A stretch of 64,000 nt of DNA. Source: Halomarinibacterium sp034670265. Lineage in GTDB: Bacteria; Bacteroidota; Bacteroidia; Flavobacteriales; Flavobacteriaceae. Of the stretch, positions 8,405-16,770 are shown one piece after another. Both the position numbers and the translations under genes were made by a program. Location: contig JAXMNU010000001.1 in the NCBI GenBank assembly GCA_034670265.1, forward strand, positions 62,001-126,000, written 5' to 3'. Positions within the stretch are counted from its first letter, which is position 1; the number at the start of each line of letters is the position of its first letter. Under the pieces are notes generated by a model, which was not told the DNA's origin, did no database searches, and saw only the letters and a program-made list of their open reading frames with translations.

Positions 8405-9255
8405 AGCATTTTAAGATAGGTGGTGTGCCAGAGCACTTTAACTTACCTTGGTATTTAACGCTAAAGAATAAAGAATACCAAGAAGAGGGTATTAATCTTC
8501 GTTGGAACGATTATTACGGTGGTACGGGTCAAATGTGCAAAGCTTTACGGGAAAAGGAAATTGACATGGCGGTGATTCTCACCGAAGGAATTATTCGCGA
8601 TATTATTCATGGGAATGAATGCAAAATTGTACAATGCTTTGTAAAATCTCCTTTAATTTGGGGAATCCACGTGGCTGAGAATTCAAATTATAAAACGGTT
8701 TCAGACTTAAAAGGAACTAAAGCAGCTATTAGTCGTTATGGAAGTGGCTCACATTTAATGGCTTATGTAAATGCTGAAAATGAAGGTTGGGATATTGAAA
8801 AGGATTTGGATTTTGAACTCATTAAAAACCTAGAGGGCGCTTTAGAAGGATTGCCTAATGGGAAAGGCGATTATTTTATGTGGGAAAAATTTACCACCAA
8901 GCCATTTGTGGATAATGGCCCCTTTCGTTTAATAGGTGAATGCCTTACTCCCTGGCCGTGTTTTGTGATTGCTGTAAGAAATGATGTTTTAGAAAATGAA
9001 AAAGAAGTAGTAAAAACAATTGTTGAAATTATAAATGCAACGACTTCAGAATTTAAAGATATTCCATCCATCGATAAAATGATTGCGAATCGATACAATC
9101 AAAAAATTGAAGACGTAAAATTGTGGCTTTCTTTAACCGAATGGGGCCAAGAAAATCTTACACCTACCCAAGTTGATAAAATTCAGGATACCCTGCAACA
9201 CCTTGATTTAATTGAAAATAAAATACCTTCTTCAGAAATTTTATATTTTTTTTAA
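8401..9255 (+). CDS. Substrate-binding (NMT1/ABC-type) domain protein without signal peptide
   Basis: A 284-residue protein with the two-lobe fold of nitrate/sulfonate/thiamine-precursor binding proteins. It has KIGGVPEHFNLPWYLTLKN, REKEIDMAVILTEGIIRDI near 50-70, VSDLKGTKAAISRYGSGSHL near 100-120, and a C-terminal helical part. Unlike true periplasmic binding proteins it has no signal peptide or lipobox: the N-terminus MKHFKIGGVPE goes straight into the first strand. It is therefore probably cytosolic, either a ligand sensor or an enzyme of the THI5/MqnA-like superfamily. No ABC permease or ATPase gene is nearby. It overlaps the phosphorylase stop by 4 bases. Its function is unknown. Confidence 0.72.
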   Translation: MKHFKIGGVPEHFNLPWYLTLKNKEYQEEGINLRWNDYYGGTGQMCKALREKEIDMAVILTEGIIRDIIHGNECKIVQCFVKSPLIWGIHVAENSNYKTVSDLKGTKAAISRYGSGSHLMAYVNAENEGWDIEKDLDFELIKNLEGALEGLPNGKGDYFMWEKFTTKPFVDNGPFRLIGECLTPWPCFVIAVRNDVLENEKEVVKTIVEIINATTSEFKDIPSIDKMIANRYNQKIEDVKLWLSLTEWGQENLTPTQVDKIQDTLQHLDLIENKIPSSEILYFF

Positions 9256-9311
9256 GAAAAACGCAACCCTTCAAACAACCCAGCATCTTACTAAAGTAAT
9301 TTAAATTTATT

Positions 9312-9419
9312 ATGGTAACTTTTTTAATAGTTTTGGGGGCTCTTTTGGTTACAAATTTCTTGTTGTTGCAATTTAGTTGTAATGATTCTACCGAACCTGA
9401 AATTCCTGAAGAGGAATAG
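9312..9419 (+). CDS. Small single-pass membrane protein (35 aa)
   Basis: A short frame encodes 35 residues: a hydrophobic segment (VTFLIVLGALLVTNFLLLQF) followed by one Cys and an acidic tail (STEPEIPEEE). The layout, one transmembrane helix with a short charged end, is that of a real small membrane protein. It fills the gap between the substrate-binding-like gene and the convergent ung gene, which starts 5 bases after its stop. I have a weak recollection of similar small flavobacterial proteins. There is no clear promoter of its own, so it may be read with the upstream operon. Confidence 0.45.
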   Translation: MVTFLIVLGALLVTNFLLLQFSCNDSTEPEIPEEE

Positions 9420-9424
9420 TCTTT

Positions 9425-10090
9425 CTACCAGTTTATTTTTTTAAGACCTTTGCTTAAAAGGTATTCATTTGTTTTGCTAAAATGTTTATTCCCAAACCAC
9501 AACCCTCTATTGGCACTTAGTGGCGATGGATGGCCGCTTGATAAAACTAAGTGTTTATCTCTATTTATCATGCTTCCTTTCTTTTTTGCATACCCACCCC
9601 ATAATAAAAATACAAGTCCTTCCCTATTTTCTGAAAGCTTTGAAATAACCGAATCTGTAAATTGCTCCCAACCTTTGTTTTGATGACTTCCCGCTTGATG
9701 CGCGCGTACTGTTAACGTAGCATTTAGCAACAACACCCCCTGGTCTGCCCAACGTTCCAAATTTCCACTTTGCGGTATAGGATTTTGTAAATCTTCTTTT
9801 ATCTCCTTAAAAATATTAATTAGTGATGGTGGTTGTGAAATGCCTTCAGGAACCGAAAAACACAATCCATGAGCTTGTCCAGGTCCGTGGTAGGGATCTT
9901 GCCCAATAATGACCACTTTCACTTCAGAAAATGGGGTGTGATTAAAAGCTGAAAATATCTGATTTCCTGGGGGATAACACGTATTCGAGTTATATTCATT
10001 CTTTACAAATTCAACTAAATTTTTAAAATATGGTTTTTCAAATTCTTCTTTCAGTTGGGCTTGCCAAGATGGTTCAATTTTTACGGTCAT
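9425..10090 (-). CDS. ung: Uracil-DNA glycosylase (family 1)
   Basis: A 221-residue protein of standard length for Ung. The catalytic water-activating motif is GQDPYHGPGQAHGLCFS (about residues 62-78, Asp and His essential). VLLLNATLTVRAHQAGSH lies near 120-135, and the DNA-intercalation loop SGHPSPLSANRG (leucine loop) near 185. It removes uracil from DNA in base excision repair. The gene is divergent from mutS2, with 71 bases between the two starts. Confidence 0.97.
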   Translation of the reverse strand: MTVKIEPSWQAQLKEEFEKPYFKNLVEFVKNEYNSNTCYPPGNQIFSAFNHTPFSEVKVVIIGQDPYHGPGQAHGLCFSVPEGISQPPSLINIFKEIKEDLQNPIPQSGNLERWADQGVLLLNATLTVRAHQAGSHQNKGWEQFTDSVISKLSENREGLVFLLWGGYAKKKGSMINRDKHLVLSSGHPSPLSANRGLWFGNKHFSKTNEYLLSKGLKKINW

Positions 10091-10096
10091 TATTCG

Positions 10097-10104
10097 TACT
10101 TTTG
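10097..10104 (+). promoter_or_regulatory. Putative -7 element for mutS2
   Basis: TACTTTTG matches TAnnTTTG and lies 57 nt before the ATG at 10162. I find no good -33 TTTG at the right distance. A small perfect hairpin (10141-10154) would lie in the resulting 5' untranslated region. Confidence 0.4.
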
Positions 10105-10140
10105 TAGGTATTAAAAGTAAGGATTTAAAAATACACCTTT

Positions 10141-10154
10141 CCCGCTGTAGCGGG
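10141..10154 (+). other. Small GC hairpin in the mutS2 leader
   Basis: CCCGC-TGTA-GCGGG, a 5-bp all-GC stem with a 4-base loop, stands out in AT-rich DNA 7 bases before the mutS2 start codon. It has no U-tract, so it is not a terminator. It could hinder ribosome access or be a copy of a short dispersed repeat. Confidence 0.4.
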
Positions 10155-10161
10155 AGTAATT

Positions 10162-12321
10162 ATGATTAAAATTCAGAAGAATACACTTAAAGATTTAGAA
10201 TTTCCAACGGTGTTGGAACAAGTTTCTGCTTATTGCATCACTGAAATGGGAACTGAAGGCATTAAAGAAATTGTTCCTTTTTCAAGTGAAGAAACTATTT
10301 TAGCCGAACTTCAACGTGTAAAGGAATTCGCCGCCTCTTTTGAAAATGATAATCGTATTCCCAATCACGGATTTGAGGCCATCAATAAAGAATTACAATT
10401 ATTAGAAATAGAAAACAGTGTCGTTGTGGAAGCAGGTTTTAGAAGAATTCTATCTGTAACTGAAACCACAAAAGATTTGCTAAGATTTTTCAAAAAATAT
10501 GAAGAATTTTATACCCATTTACAAGAATATGCTTCCACTATTAATTATACCTCGCTTATTTCTGAAGCCATTGAAAAGGTTTTGGATAAATACGGTGAAG
10601 TAAAGGATGATGCCTCCCCTACGCTGGCTTCCATTAGAAAACGCCTTCAGCAAGTAAAATCGCAAGTAAATGCTTCCTTTAGCAGAGCGCTTACACAATA
10701 TAACCAAGCAGATTACCTTGATGAAATAAGGGAATCGGTTATGGAAAATCGTCGAGTATTAGCGGTTAAAGCTATGCACCGAAAAAAAGTAAAAGGAGCT
10801 GTTTTAGGGCAATCGAAAACAGGTAGTATTGTCTATATAGAACCTCAGGAAACGCTTAATTACGCAAACGAGTTAAGCAATTTATATTACGAAGAAGGCG
10901 AAGAAGTAAAGCGAATCTTAAAAGCACTTACACAGTATATTAGACCGTATAAACCGCTTTTAGTAAGTTATCAGGCGTATTTAGTCCAAGTGGATATTTG
11001 GTATGCTAAAGCAAAATATGCACTAGAAATAAATGGAGTGCTTCCACTATTCTCAAAAGAGCGATGTCTTCAGTTAAAGGATGCGTATCATCCATTATTA
11101 TTGCGTTCTAATAAAAAGCAAAAGAAGAAAACCTTTCCACAATCCATTACACTTCATCCTGAAAATAGAATCATTGTGATTTCTGGACCTAATGCGGGCG
11201 GAAAAAGTATTACCCTTAAAACGGTTGGGTTGTTGCAACTTATGGTGCAAAGCGGATTATTAATACCGGTGGATCCATATAGTGAAATATGTCTTTTTGA
11301 TAGAATCTTAACCGATATTGGAGATAATCAATCTATTGAAAATCATTTAAGCACGTATAGTTACCGATTAAAACAAATGAATCGTTTTCTTAAAAAGTGC
11401 AACAAAAATACCCTCTTTTTAATAGATGAGTTTGGTACCGGAAGTGATCCCGAATTGGGGGGTGCCCTTGCCGAAACATTTCTTGAGGTGTTTTATGAAC
11501 GTGAAGCCTTCGGAATTATAACAACACATTATTCCAATTTAAAGCTATTAGCCAATGAACTGCCCCACGCTACCAATGCCAATATGCAATTCGATAGCCG
11601 CAGCTTGGAACCTATGTATCATCTTCATTTGGGGGAAGCGGGAAGTTCGTTTACGTTTGAGGTGGCACAGAAAAACGGCATTCCTTATAGTTTAATAAAC
11701 AAAGCTAAAAAGAAGATTGAGCGTGGTAAAATTCGATTTGACAAAACCATTGCGAATCTTCAAAAAGAGCGTTCAAACCTTCGGAAAACTTCTGCATCCT
11801 TAAAATCAGAAGAAGAAAAGGCCAAAGAAGAAAGCAAACAGTTGGAACAAACCAATGTAAAGATTCAGCAAAAATTGGAAAGCTATCAAGAATTGTTTGA
11901 TGCCAATCAGAAGCTAATTTCATTAGGAAAACGATTTGATGTACTTTCTGAAAAGTATTTCAACAATAAAAACAAACGAGAGTTGATTGATGAATTAATG
12001 AAGATGGTGCTTCAGGAAAATGTGAAACGAAAAAAAGTAGCTCCAAAGCAAAAAGTAGTAAAAAAGACAAAGGAAAAAGCAGTTTTAAAAGAAGTTGAGC
12101 GAAAAGTAGAAGGCATTCGAAAACGAAAAAAGCGAGAAAAAGAAGCAGCTGCCAAACTACCTCCGCCTCCACCGAAAGTTACTTTAAAAATTGGCGACAA
12201 AGTCCGTATGATAGACGGTCGAGCTACTGGAACTATTGAAACAATAGAAAAAAAGAAAGCTGTTGTGAATTACGGAATTTTTACAACTCATGTAGATATT
12301 GAAGAACTAGAAAAAGCATAA
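10162..12321 (+). CDS. mutS2: MutS2-type ATPase lacking a C-terminal Smr domain
   Basis: A 719-residue MutS-superfamily protein. The lever/clamp region covers about residues 1-300. The ABC-type ATPase follows, with Walker A GPNAGGKSITLKTVGL near 340, Walker B TLFLIDEFGTGSDPELGG near 425 and the switch ITTHYSNLK near 455. A long Lys/Glu-rich coiled coil covers about 515-670. MutS2 proteins act on recombination intermediates and, in Bacillus, on collided ribosomes. Usual MutS2 is about 780 residues and ends in a Smr nuclease domain. Here the protein ends with a KOW-like strand region (KIGDKVRMIDGRATGTIETI) and no Smr motif. The next gene starts right after the stop. Confidence 0.88.
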   Translation: MIKIQKNTLKDLEFPTVLEQVSAYCITEMGTEGIKEIVPFSSEETILAELQRVKEFAASFENDNRIPNHGFEAINKELQLLEIENSVVVEAGFRRILSVTETTKDLLRFFKKYEEFYTHLQEYASTINYTSLISEAIEKVLDKYGEVKDDASPTLASIRKRLQQVKSQVNASFSRALTQYNQADYLDEIRESVMENRRVLAVKAMHRKKVKGAVLGQSKTGSIVYIEPQETLNYANELSNLYYEEGEEVKRILKALTQYIRPYKPLLVSYQAYLVQVDIWYAKAKYALEINGVLPLFSKERCLQLKDAYHPLLLRSNKKQKKKTFPQSITLHPENRIIVISGPNAGGKSITLKTVGLLQLMVQSGLLIPVDPYSEICLFDRILTDIGDNQSIENHLSTYSYRLKQMNRFLKKCNKNTLFLIDEFGTGSDPELGGALAETFLEVFYEREAFGIITTHYSNLKLLANELPHATNANMQFDSRSLEPMYHLHLGEAGSSFTFEVAQKNGIPYSLINKAKKKIERGKIRFDKTIANLQKERSNLRKTSASLKSEEEKAKEESKQLEQTNVKIQQKLESYQELFDANQKLISLGKRFDVLSEKYFNNKNKRELIDELMKMVLQENVKRKKVAPKQKVVKKTKEKAVLKEVERKVEGIRKRKKREKEAAAKLPPPPPKVTLKIGDKVRMIDGRATGTIETIEKKKAVVNYGIFTTHVDIEELEKA

Positions 12322-12729
12322 ATGAAGGATACGCATTCATATAAAATTATTCTTTTTGATGGGGTTTGCAATCTTTGCAACAGCTCCGTCAACTTTGTGA
12401 TTAGGCACGATAAAAAAAATCTCTTCAAGTTTGCTGCTTTGCAGAGTGATGTTGGTGCTTCCCTAATTCAAAAATACGGTATTGATACTTCCGAAACAGA
12501 TTCTATTATTCTTATTGAAAATAATAAAGCATACGTTAAATCCACAGCTGCGCTTAGGGTCGCAAGGCATTTAAATAAAGGCTATCCTCTACTCTATGCT
12601 TTTATAATTATTCCAAACTTTATCAGAAATTGGGTCTATAATTACATCGCCAAAAATCGCTATAAGTGGTATGGTAAAAAGGACAGTTGTATGATTCCTA
12701 CGCCAGAATTGAAGGAAAAATTCTTATAG
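12322..12729 (+). CDS. DCC-family thiol-disulfide oxidoreductase-like protein (DUF393)
   Basis: A 135-residue protein beginning with the family signature FDGVCNLCNSSVNFVIRHDK (the DxxCxxC start that names the DCC family), then FAALQSDVGASLIQKYG. A C-terminal part with WVYNYIAKNRYKWYGKKDSC completes the domain. Members are thioredoxin-like and predicted to be redox proteins, but substrates are unknown. The start codon immediately follows the mutS2 stop (TAAATG), so the two are co-transcribed. Confidence 0.85.
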   Translation: MKDTHSYKIILFDGVCNLCNSSVNFVIRHDKKNLFKFAALQSDVGASLIQKYGIDTSETDSIILIENNKAYVKSTAALRVARHLNKGYPLLYAFIIIPNFIRNWVYNYIAKNRYKWYGKKDSCMIPTPELKEKFL

Positions 12730-12740
12730 TCCCTATTTAG

Positions 12741-12770
12741 TTTCCTTATTATAGATTTATTCTATCTTTG
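12741..12770 (+). promoter_or_regulatory. Putative promoter of the ICMT-like gene
   Basis: TATCTTTG (12763-12770) is a full TAnnTTTG match. TTTC at 12741-12744, with an 18-nt spacer, is one mismatch from TTTG. It lies 17 nt before the ATG at 12788. Confidence 0.6.
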
Positions 12771-12787
12771 CGCCATAATAAAACAAT

Positions 12788-13528
12788 ATGGCTTTACGCG
12801 AAGAATTAAAAACCCAAGGAGATTTTCTATTTAGATACAGAAGTTTTTTACCACTTATCATTTTGGTGGTGGGATTAGCTGTCTTTGCCTATTTTAAATT
12901 AAATCCAGACGAGTATTGTGAGTTTTTATATACCGAATCGTATAAATATATCTGTCTAGGCGTTAGTTTATTAGGCTTTTTAATTCGAGTAATTACGATT
13001 GGGTATGCAGCCGAAAATACATCTGGAAGGAATACACACGAAGGTCAAATTGCAGATGAAATTAATACTACCGGAATCTATTCTATAGTAAGACATCCTT
13101 TATACTTAGGAAACTTCTTTATGTGGCTGGGAATTGCGATGCTAACCGCTTCGTTCTGGTTTTTAGTAGCGTTTGTATTCTTTTATTATTCCTATTACTA
13201 TTTACGTATTTGTTTTGCTGAAGAGGCTTTTTTACGAACCAAGTTCGAGGATGCGTATGTAAAATATTCTGAAAATGTACCTCCCTTCTTTCCTAGTTTT
13301 AAAAATTACAAGGCTTCAAATCGTTCTTTTAATGTACGTAAAGTAATACGTCAAGAAAAAAACGGAATTGCTGCTATCTTTCTTCTTTTTTGGGTGTTTG
13401 AAATGATTGGAGACCTTATTGTAAATAAAGAATTTGTATTCCATATGGATTTCTGGTTTTATGCTGGAATTATAGCTTCGGTGGTCTATCTAATATTGAA
13501 GATCTTGAAAAAGCGAAAAATGATATAA
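12788..13528 (+). CDS. ICMT/PEMT-like integral membrane methyltransferase
   Basis: A 246-residue membrane protein with about six hydrophobic segments. The family signature is IYSIVRHPLYLGNFFMWLGIA near residues 97-117, followed by RICFAEEAFLRTKFEDAYVKY near 138-158. This is the RHPxYxG...EExxLxxxFGxxYxxY pattern of isoprenylcysteine carboxyl methyltransferase and phospholipid methyltransferase relatives. It probably methylates a lipid or a membrane-embedded substrate using SAM; the substrate is unknown. It has its own promoter and a strong shared terminator, so it is probably transcribed alone. Confidence 0.8.
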   Translation: MALREELKTQGDFLFRYRSFLPLIILVVGLAVFAYFKLNPDEYCEFLYTESYKYICLGVSLLGFLIRVITIGYAAENTSGRNTHEGQIADEINTTGIYSIVRHPLYLGNFFMWLGIAMLTASFWFLVAFVFFYYSYYYLRICFAEEAFLRTKFEDAYVKYSENVPPFFPSFKNYKASNRSFNVRKVIRQEKNGIAAIFLLFWVFEMIGDLIVNKEFVFHMDFWFYAGIIASVVYLILKILKKRKMI

Positions 13529-13549
13529 AATATTTCTTAAAAAAAATGA

Positions 13550-13575
13550 AAGCCTCGTATTCGAGGCTTTTTTTT
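13550..13575 (+). terminator. Bidirectional rho-independent terminator
   Basis: AAGCCTCG (13550-13557), a TATT loop and CGAGGCTT (13562-13569), followed by six more T. It ends the methyltransferase transcript. On the minus strand the A-rich left flank also allows termination of the convergent QEGLA gene, whose stop codon overlaps the T-tract. Confidence 0.9.
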
Positions 13576-14737
13576 ATTTCAAATTCTCAAGTATAAACTC
13601 AATCGTTTTGCTTTGGTTGTTATTGCTATCAAAAGCAAAATTACGATACGGATTTTCAGAAATCAATCCCCAATTTTTCCATTTTTGAATTAAACCTGTA
13701 TTAGAGATGTTCACTTTTCCAGATAGAAGTAGGTTTAAATCTTCTTTTTTCTGATGATAATTATATACCTTTTTTAACCCCGTAAGATATGTATAGTCTT
13801 TTGTAAAACCGCCTCCTCTAAAAGCCCTGAGACAAATATTAAACGCTTCTTCCCTATTCAGTTTATACTGATTGTGTAATAAATCGAAGGTTTCCCTAAA
13901 CTCAAATCCCTTCCGAAGACTATCTGCCGCAATCACACGATACGAAAGTTCTTTTAAGCGATAAAGCGTTAAACAACCACTCATATATTCACTAAACACC
14001 GCTAAACCCTCTTGCGTTTCCACATTTTTGGGAAACCCATTATGAAATATCTTTAACGTATGACTCATTCCATTAAAAGTGGTCACCATATGCACCCCAA
14101 TTTCGTGATTAGCCAATACTTTTAACTGATTGGCACTAAACCTATGATTTTTCTTTAAGAATAAGGTTTGGGTATTATTCTGCACCATCGCTGCCGCCGA
14201 AATCTTGTTTGAAAGCTTTACGTTATAATGGAATTTAAACTTTTTTGAAAATTCTATAAAGTAATCCTGCGCTTCCTCAACATTAAAAACGGGAAACATT
14301 TCCTGGTCAAAGGCTTCATCCTTAAAATGAAGGATAAATTCTGCATTGGCAACATCCTTTTCTGTTGGAGTTCCAAAGGATTTTAGTCCGTTAAAGTAAA
14401 AGCGCTTTCCCTTTCCAATAGTTTCTATACACTGAATTAATCCCGAATAATCATAAATTACATCTCTGTAAAAATTACGAGTTTCTTCATCTTTTATTGT
14501 ATCAATGTCTTGAGAAAATAACGCTTGTTGCAGCTTGTGGGCGTTAAAATCAATTTTACGATATTTAAAATTGGGATTGATGTTATATTTAGATGCAAAA
14601 AACTCTTTTTTTTGCTGCTCAATATTGGTAGGATTGATATAATCGAGTAATTCTATTTTTTGTACTAATCGGTGCAGTTCAGCATCAATTTTGAACAAAT
14701 TGGGATAGGTATCAATAAGGTCTTTTCTAGCAATCAT
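13574..14737 (-). CDS. QEGLA-motif metallopeptidase-like protein (DUF1704 family)
   Basis: A protein of about 387 residues with NHEIGVHMVTTFNG near residue 210, an HEXXXH zinc motif, and TQEGLAVFSEYMSG about 30 residues later, the motif that names the family. Homologues are called flavohemoglobin expression-modulating QEGLA proteins. The eukaryotic relative MATCAP is a tubulin tyrosine carboxypeptidase, so a carboxypeptidase activity is plausible. The start at 14737 (MIARKDLID) lies just after the upstream stop (14739); a longer frame from 14773 would overlap that gene by 35 bases. It is the last gene of a unit with an ATP-grasp ligase and an N-formylglutamate amidohydrolase-like protein. Confidence 0.85.
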   Translation of the reverse strand: MIARKDLIDTYPNLFKIDAELHRLVQKIELLDYINPTNIEQQKKEFFASKYNINPNFKYRKIDFNAHKLQQALFSQDIDTIKDEETRNFYRDVIYDYSGLIQCIETIGKGKRFYFNGLKSFGTPTEKDVANAEFILHFKDEAFDQEMFPVFNVEEAQDYFIEFSKKFKFHYNVKLSNKISAAAMVQNNTQTLFLKKNHRFSANQLKVLANHEIGVHMVTTFNGMSHTLKIFHNGFPKNVETQEGLAVFSEYMSGCLTLYRLKELSYRVIAADSLRKGFEFRETFDLLHNQYKLNREEAFNICLRAFRGGGFTKDYTYLTGLKKVYNYHQKKEDLNLLLSGKVNISNTGLIQKWKNWGLISENPYRNFAFDSNNNQSKTIEFILENLK

Positions 14738-14738
14738 A

Positions 14739-15569
14739 TTATTTTCTGTGCGCAATGTAGAAAGCCTCTGCATGTGCAGGGATCTTTTCTTTTAATTGTT
14801 CTTCTATAGCCGTAACGACTTCAGGAAAAACAATTTGATTGAGTTCGTCGCAATAAATCTTTTTAAACTCAGTCGCCAAAACTAAGGTATTTTGAAAGTT
14901 CTGCGTAATAAATTTTAAGAAATAACCATTCCCGAAAAAGGTGTCATTAATTTTTGAAGTAGCTTCAATGTTATACGGTAAATCAAGCTGGGATAAGGAA
15001 ACACGCCATTTTTCAACTAAATTACCGAAACGTTCATTATCAATATTCGAGGTTCCTAAATTAATAACCGGTACTTCCCTATCCCAACGTTTCCAGTTAT
15101 AGCTATGCATATCATACACTACTACTACCCCAAATTTTTCTTCGAGTTTGGCAATAAGCGCTTTTACAACTCGGTAAAAGTTAGTGTGCTTTTCTAGACT
15201 TTTGTTGTGATGCTCTTTGGGCAATGGATTTTTCCAGAGTTGCTTTCCCCAAGCCGTTTCAAATACAGCATTTTCTGGCTCTCGGTTAAGATCATATTCA
15301 AATCGGCTATCACAACCAGCTATAACAATGGGATGAGTTTTTACAAATTCCTTAGTACAAGGGTCTTCTTCAAACCAACGGTCATATTGTGTGTGTAGGC
15401 AATTATCCCATAATTCTCTTCGGAATTGCGACCCATCGTGAACAGCACCACAAACATAATGAGTGTATTTTTCAATTTTTAAGGTAAAAGAGTAATCTTC
15501 AGAAACAGCTTCAAAAAGCTCCTCTTTTTCTATTTTTTCAATGATTTTTTCAACTGAAAGACGTTGCAT
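14739..15569 (-). CDS. N-formylglutamate amidohydrolase-like protein
   Basis: A 276-residue protein with the family pattern VCGAVHDGSQFRREL near residues 34-48, IAGCDSRFEYDLNREPENAV near 83-102 and VVYDMHSYN near 150. The His and Glu residues fit the zinc-dependent FGase fold, which is related to carboxypeptidases. In histidine degradation the enzyme releases formate from N-formylglutamate, but no hut genes are present. Its neighbours suggest a role with the QEGLA peptidase and the ATP-grasp ligase in processing an amino-acid or peptide conjugate. It ends one base before the QEGLA start and begins 29 bases after the ATP-grasp stop. Confidence 0.82.
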   Translation of the reverse strand: MQRLSVEKIIEKIEKEELFEAVSEDYSFTLKIEKYTHYVCGAVHDGSQFRRELWDNCLHTQYDRWFEEDPCTKEFVKTHPIVIAGCDSRFEYDLNREPENAVFETAWGKQLWKNPLPKEHHNKSLEKHTNFYRVVKALIAKLEEKFGVVVVYDMHSYNWKRWDREVPVINLGTSNIDNERFGNLVEKWRVSLSQLDLPYNIEATSKINDTFFGNGYFLKFITQNFQNTLVLATEFKKIYCDELNQIVFPEVVTAIEEQLKEKIPAHAEAFYIAHRK

Positions 15570-15598
15570 AGAATATGAATTGAATGGGAAATAAAGGT

Positions 15599-16627
15599 TT
15601 AAGCGTCATCTACATGTTTACGAAGTTTTTTTCGTCTTTCAAAAGCAGTGACCCGTTGCAGAACTTTATCTTCAACAAAATCGATTATTTTTTCCTGTAT
15701 GCGTGTTTTGTAAACTCGATTCATATAGGTTATTCCGCCAGGTGACATCACGTTTACTTCTACTAACATCCCGTTAATGACATCAATTCCAACAAAATAT
15801 AACCCGTCCTTTACTAATTTTGGGCCAATTTTTCTGCACAACTCTTTTTCTTGATTGGTAAGTGTATGTTTTACGACGCGACCTCCAGCGCTTACATTAG
15901 AACGGTGATCTTCTTCACCTGGAACACGTCGCATGGCGCCAATGGGTCTTCCATTGAGCATCAAAATACGCACATCACCCTGATCTGCGCCTTCAATATA
16001 ATCTTGCAGAATTACGTAGTTTGAAGTTCCATCTTTATTATCGATATAAAAGTCAAGCAAGGAGTTTATGCTCTTCATGGCATTCCTTTCGAGAAGGATT
16101 ACTCCAGACCCCCCAAAACCATTAAGGGGCTTTAGAATCATTTTTTCTGGACCTTCTTTTATAATCTTTTTAAGGTATTCTTTGTTTTTTGTTACGTGGG
16201 TTTTGGGAATTATTTCGTTGTCTTCATCTTCAAAAACGGCAGTGTACAATTTATTATTGGCTCGGCGAATACCATCCAAATCATTCATGATAAACACATC
16301 GTCTTTAACGCTATCCAAAAAGTTAAGCATAATCATATCCAGAGGTGGATTACTTCGCAATACAATCACATCAAAACCAGCTAGGGGAAGCATTTCATCG
16401 TAAAATTCAGTTTTACTATGAAAAGATTTTAAAGAGTTGGGTATTTTGTCTTTGCGGGTAACACACCTACAAAAGGCATAGGCAACACTATCTCGAATGG
16501 TTAAATTAGCAGGGGTTGTAATGGCCATTCCGTGCCCTCTTTTTACAAACTCGTGAATCATCGCCAAGGTCGAATCATCTTCAGGATTCATTTCGGCCCA
16601 CGGATACATTATAAAACAAACGTTCAT
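15599..16627 (-). CDS. GshB-like ATP-grasp ligase
   Basis: A 342-residue ATP-grasp enzyme resembling prokaryotic glutathione synthetase. It has the N-terminal substrate fold (MNVCFIMYPWAEMNPEDDST), MILKPLNGFGGSGVILLER near 165-183 (ATP-binding loop), GDVRILMLNGRPIGAMRRVP near 220-240, and the metal-binding end VEVNVMSPGGITYMNRV near 295-311. The C-terminal tail is Arg/Lys-rich. Such enzymes join a carboxylate to an amine, forming a peptide-like bond. No gamma-glutamylcysteine synthetase gene is visible, and bshA elsewhere in the window points to bacillithiol as the thiol. True glutathione synthesis is therefore doubtful. It is first in the cluster with the amidohydrolase-like and QEGLA genes. 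Confidence 0.82.
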   Translation of the reverse strand: MNVCFIMYPWAEMNPEDDSTLAMIHEFVKRGHGMAITTPANLTIRDSVAYAFCRCVTRKDKIPNSLKSFHSKTEFYDEMLPLAGFDVIVLRSNPPLDMIMLNFLDSVKDDVFIMNDLDGIRRANNKLYTAVFEDEDNEIIPKTHVTKNKEYLKKIIKEGPEKMILKPLNGFGGSGVILLERNAMKSINSLLDFYIDNKDGTSNYVILQDYIEGADQGDVRILMLNGRPIGAMRRVPGEEDHRSNVSAGGRVVKHTLTNQEKELCRKIGPKLVKDGLYFVGIDVINGMLVEVNVMSPGGITYMNRVYKTRIQEKIIDFVEDKVLQRVTAFERRKKLRKHVDDA

Positions 16628-16745
16628 TGATTGGATTTTAAGAAAAATAAATATAATAATTCTTATAAATACAGCGCTTCTTTTTCAAATTTAATATCCT
16701 TTAAAAGGAATCTATGAATTTTTAGGAAGAGCTATTCAATATTAG

Positions 16746-16753
16746 TAATTTTG
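16746..16753 (+). promoter_or_regulatory. Putative -7 element for the MscS gene
   Basis: TAATTTTG matches TAnnTTTG and lies 17 nt before the ATG at 16771. No clear TTTG is visible at -33. The minus-strand gene on the other side has a possible element of its own, TAAATTTG on the minus strand (16693-16686). Confidence 0.45.
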
Positions 16754-16770
16754 GAAAAAATAAAATTTTT

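Noticed and set aside
11705..12200. Minus-strand frames within mutS2
   Set aside because: Leu/Phe-rich peptides arise from the complement of the Lys/Glu-rich coiled coil.
14739..15569. Histidine degradation (hut) operon
   Set aside because: No hutH, hutU or hutI genes; the neighbours are an ATP-grasp ligase and a QEGLA peptidase.
15599..16627. Glutathione biosynthesis gene pair
   Set aside because: No glutamate-cysteine ligase is in the window and bshA points to bacillithiol; only the ATP-grasp family is supported.
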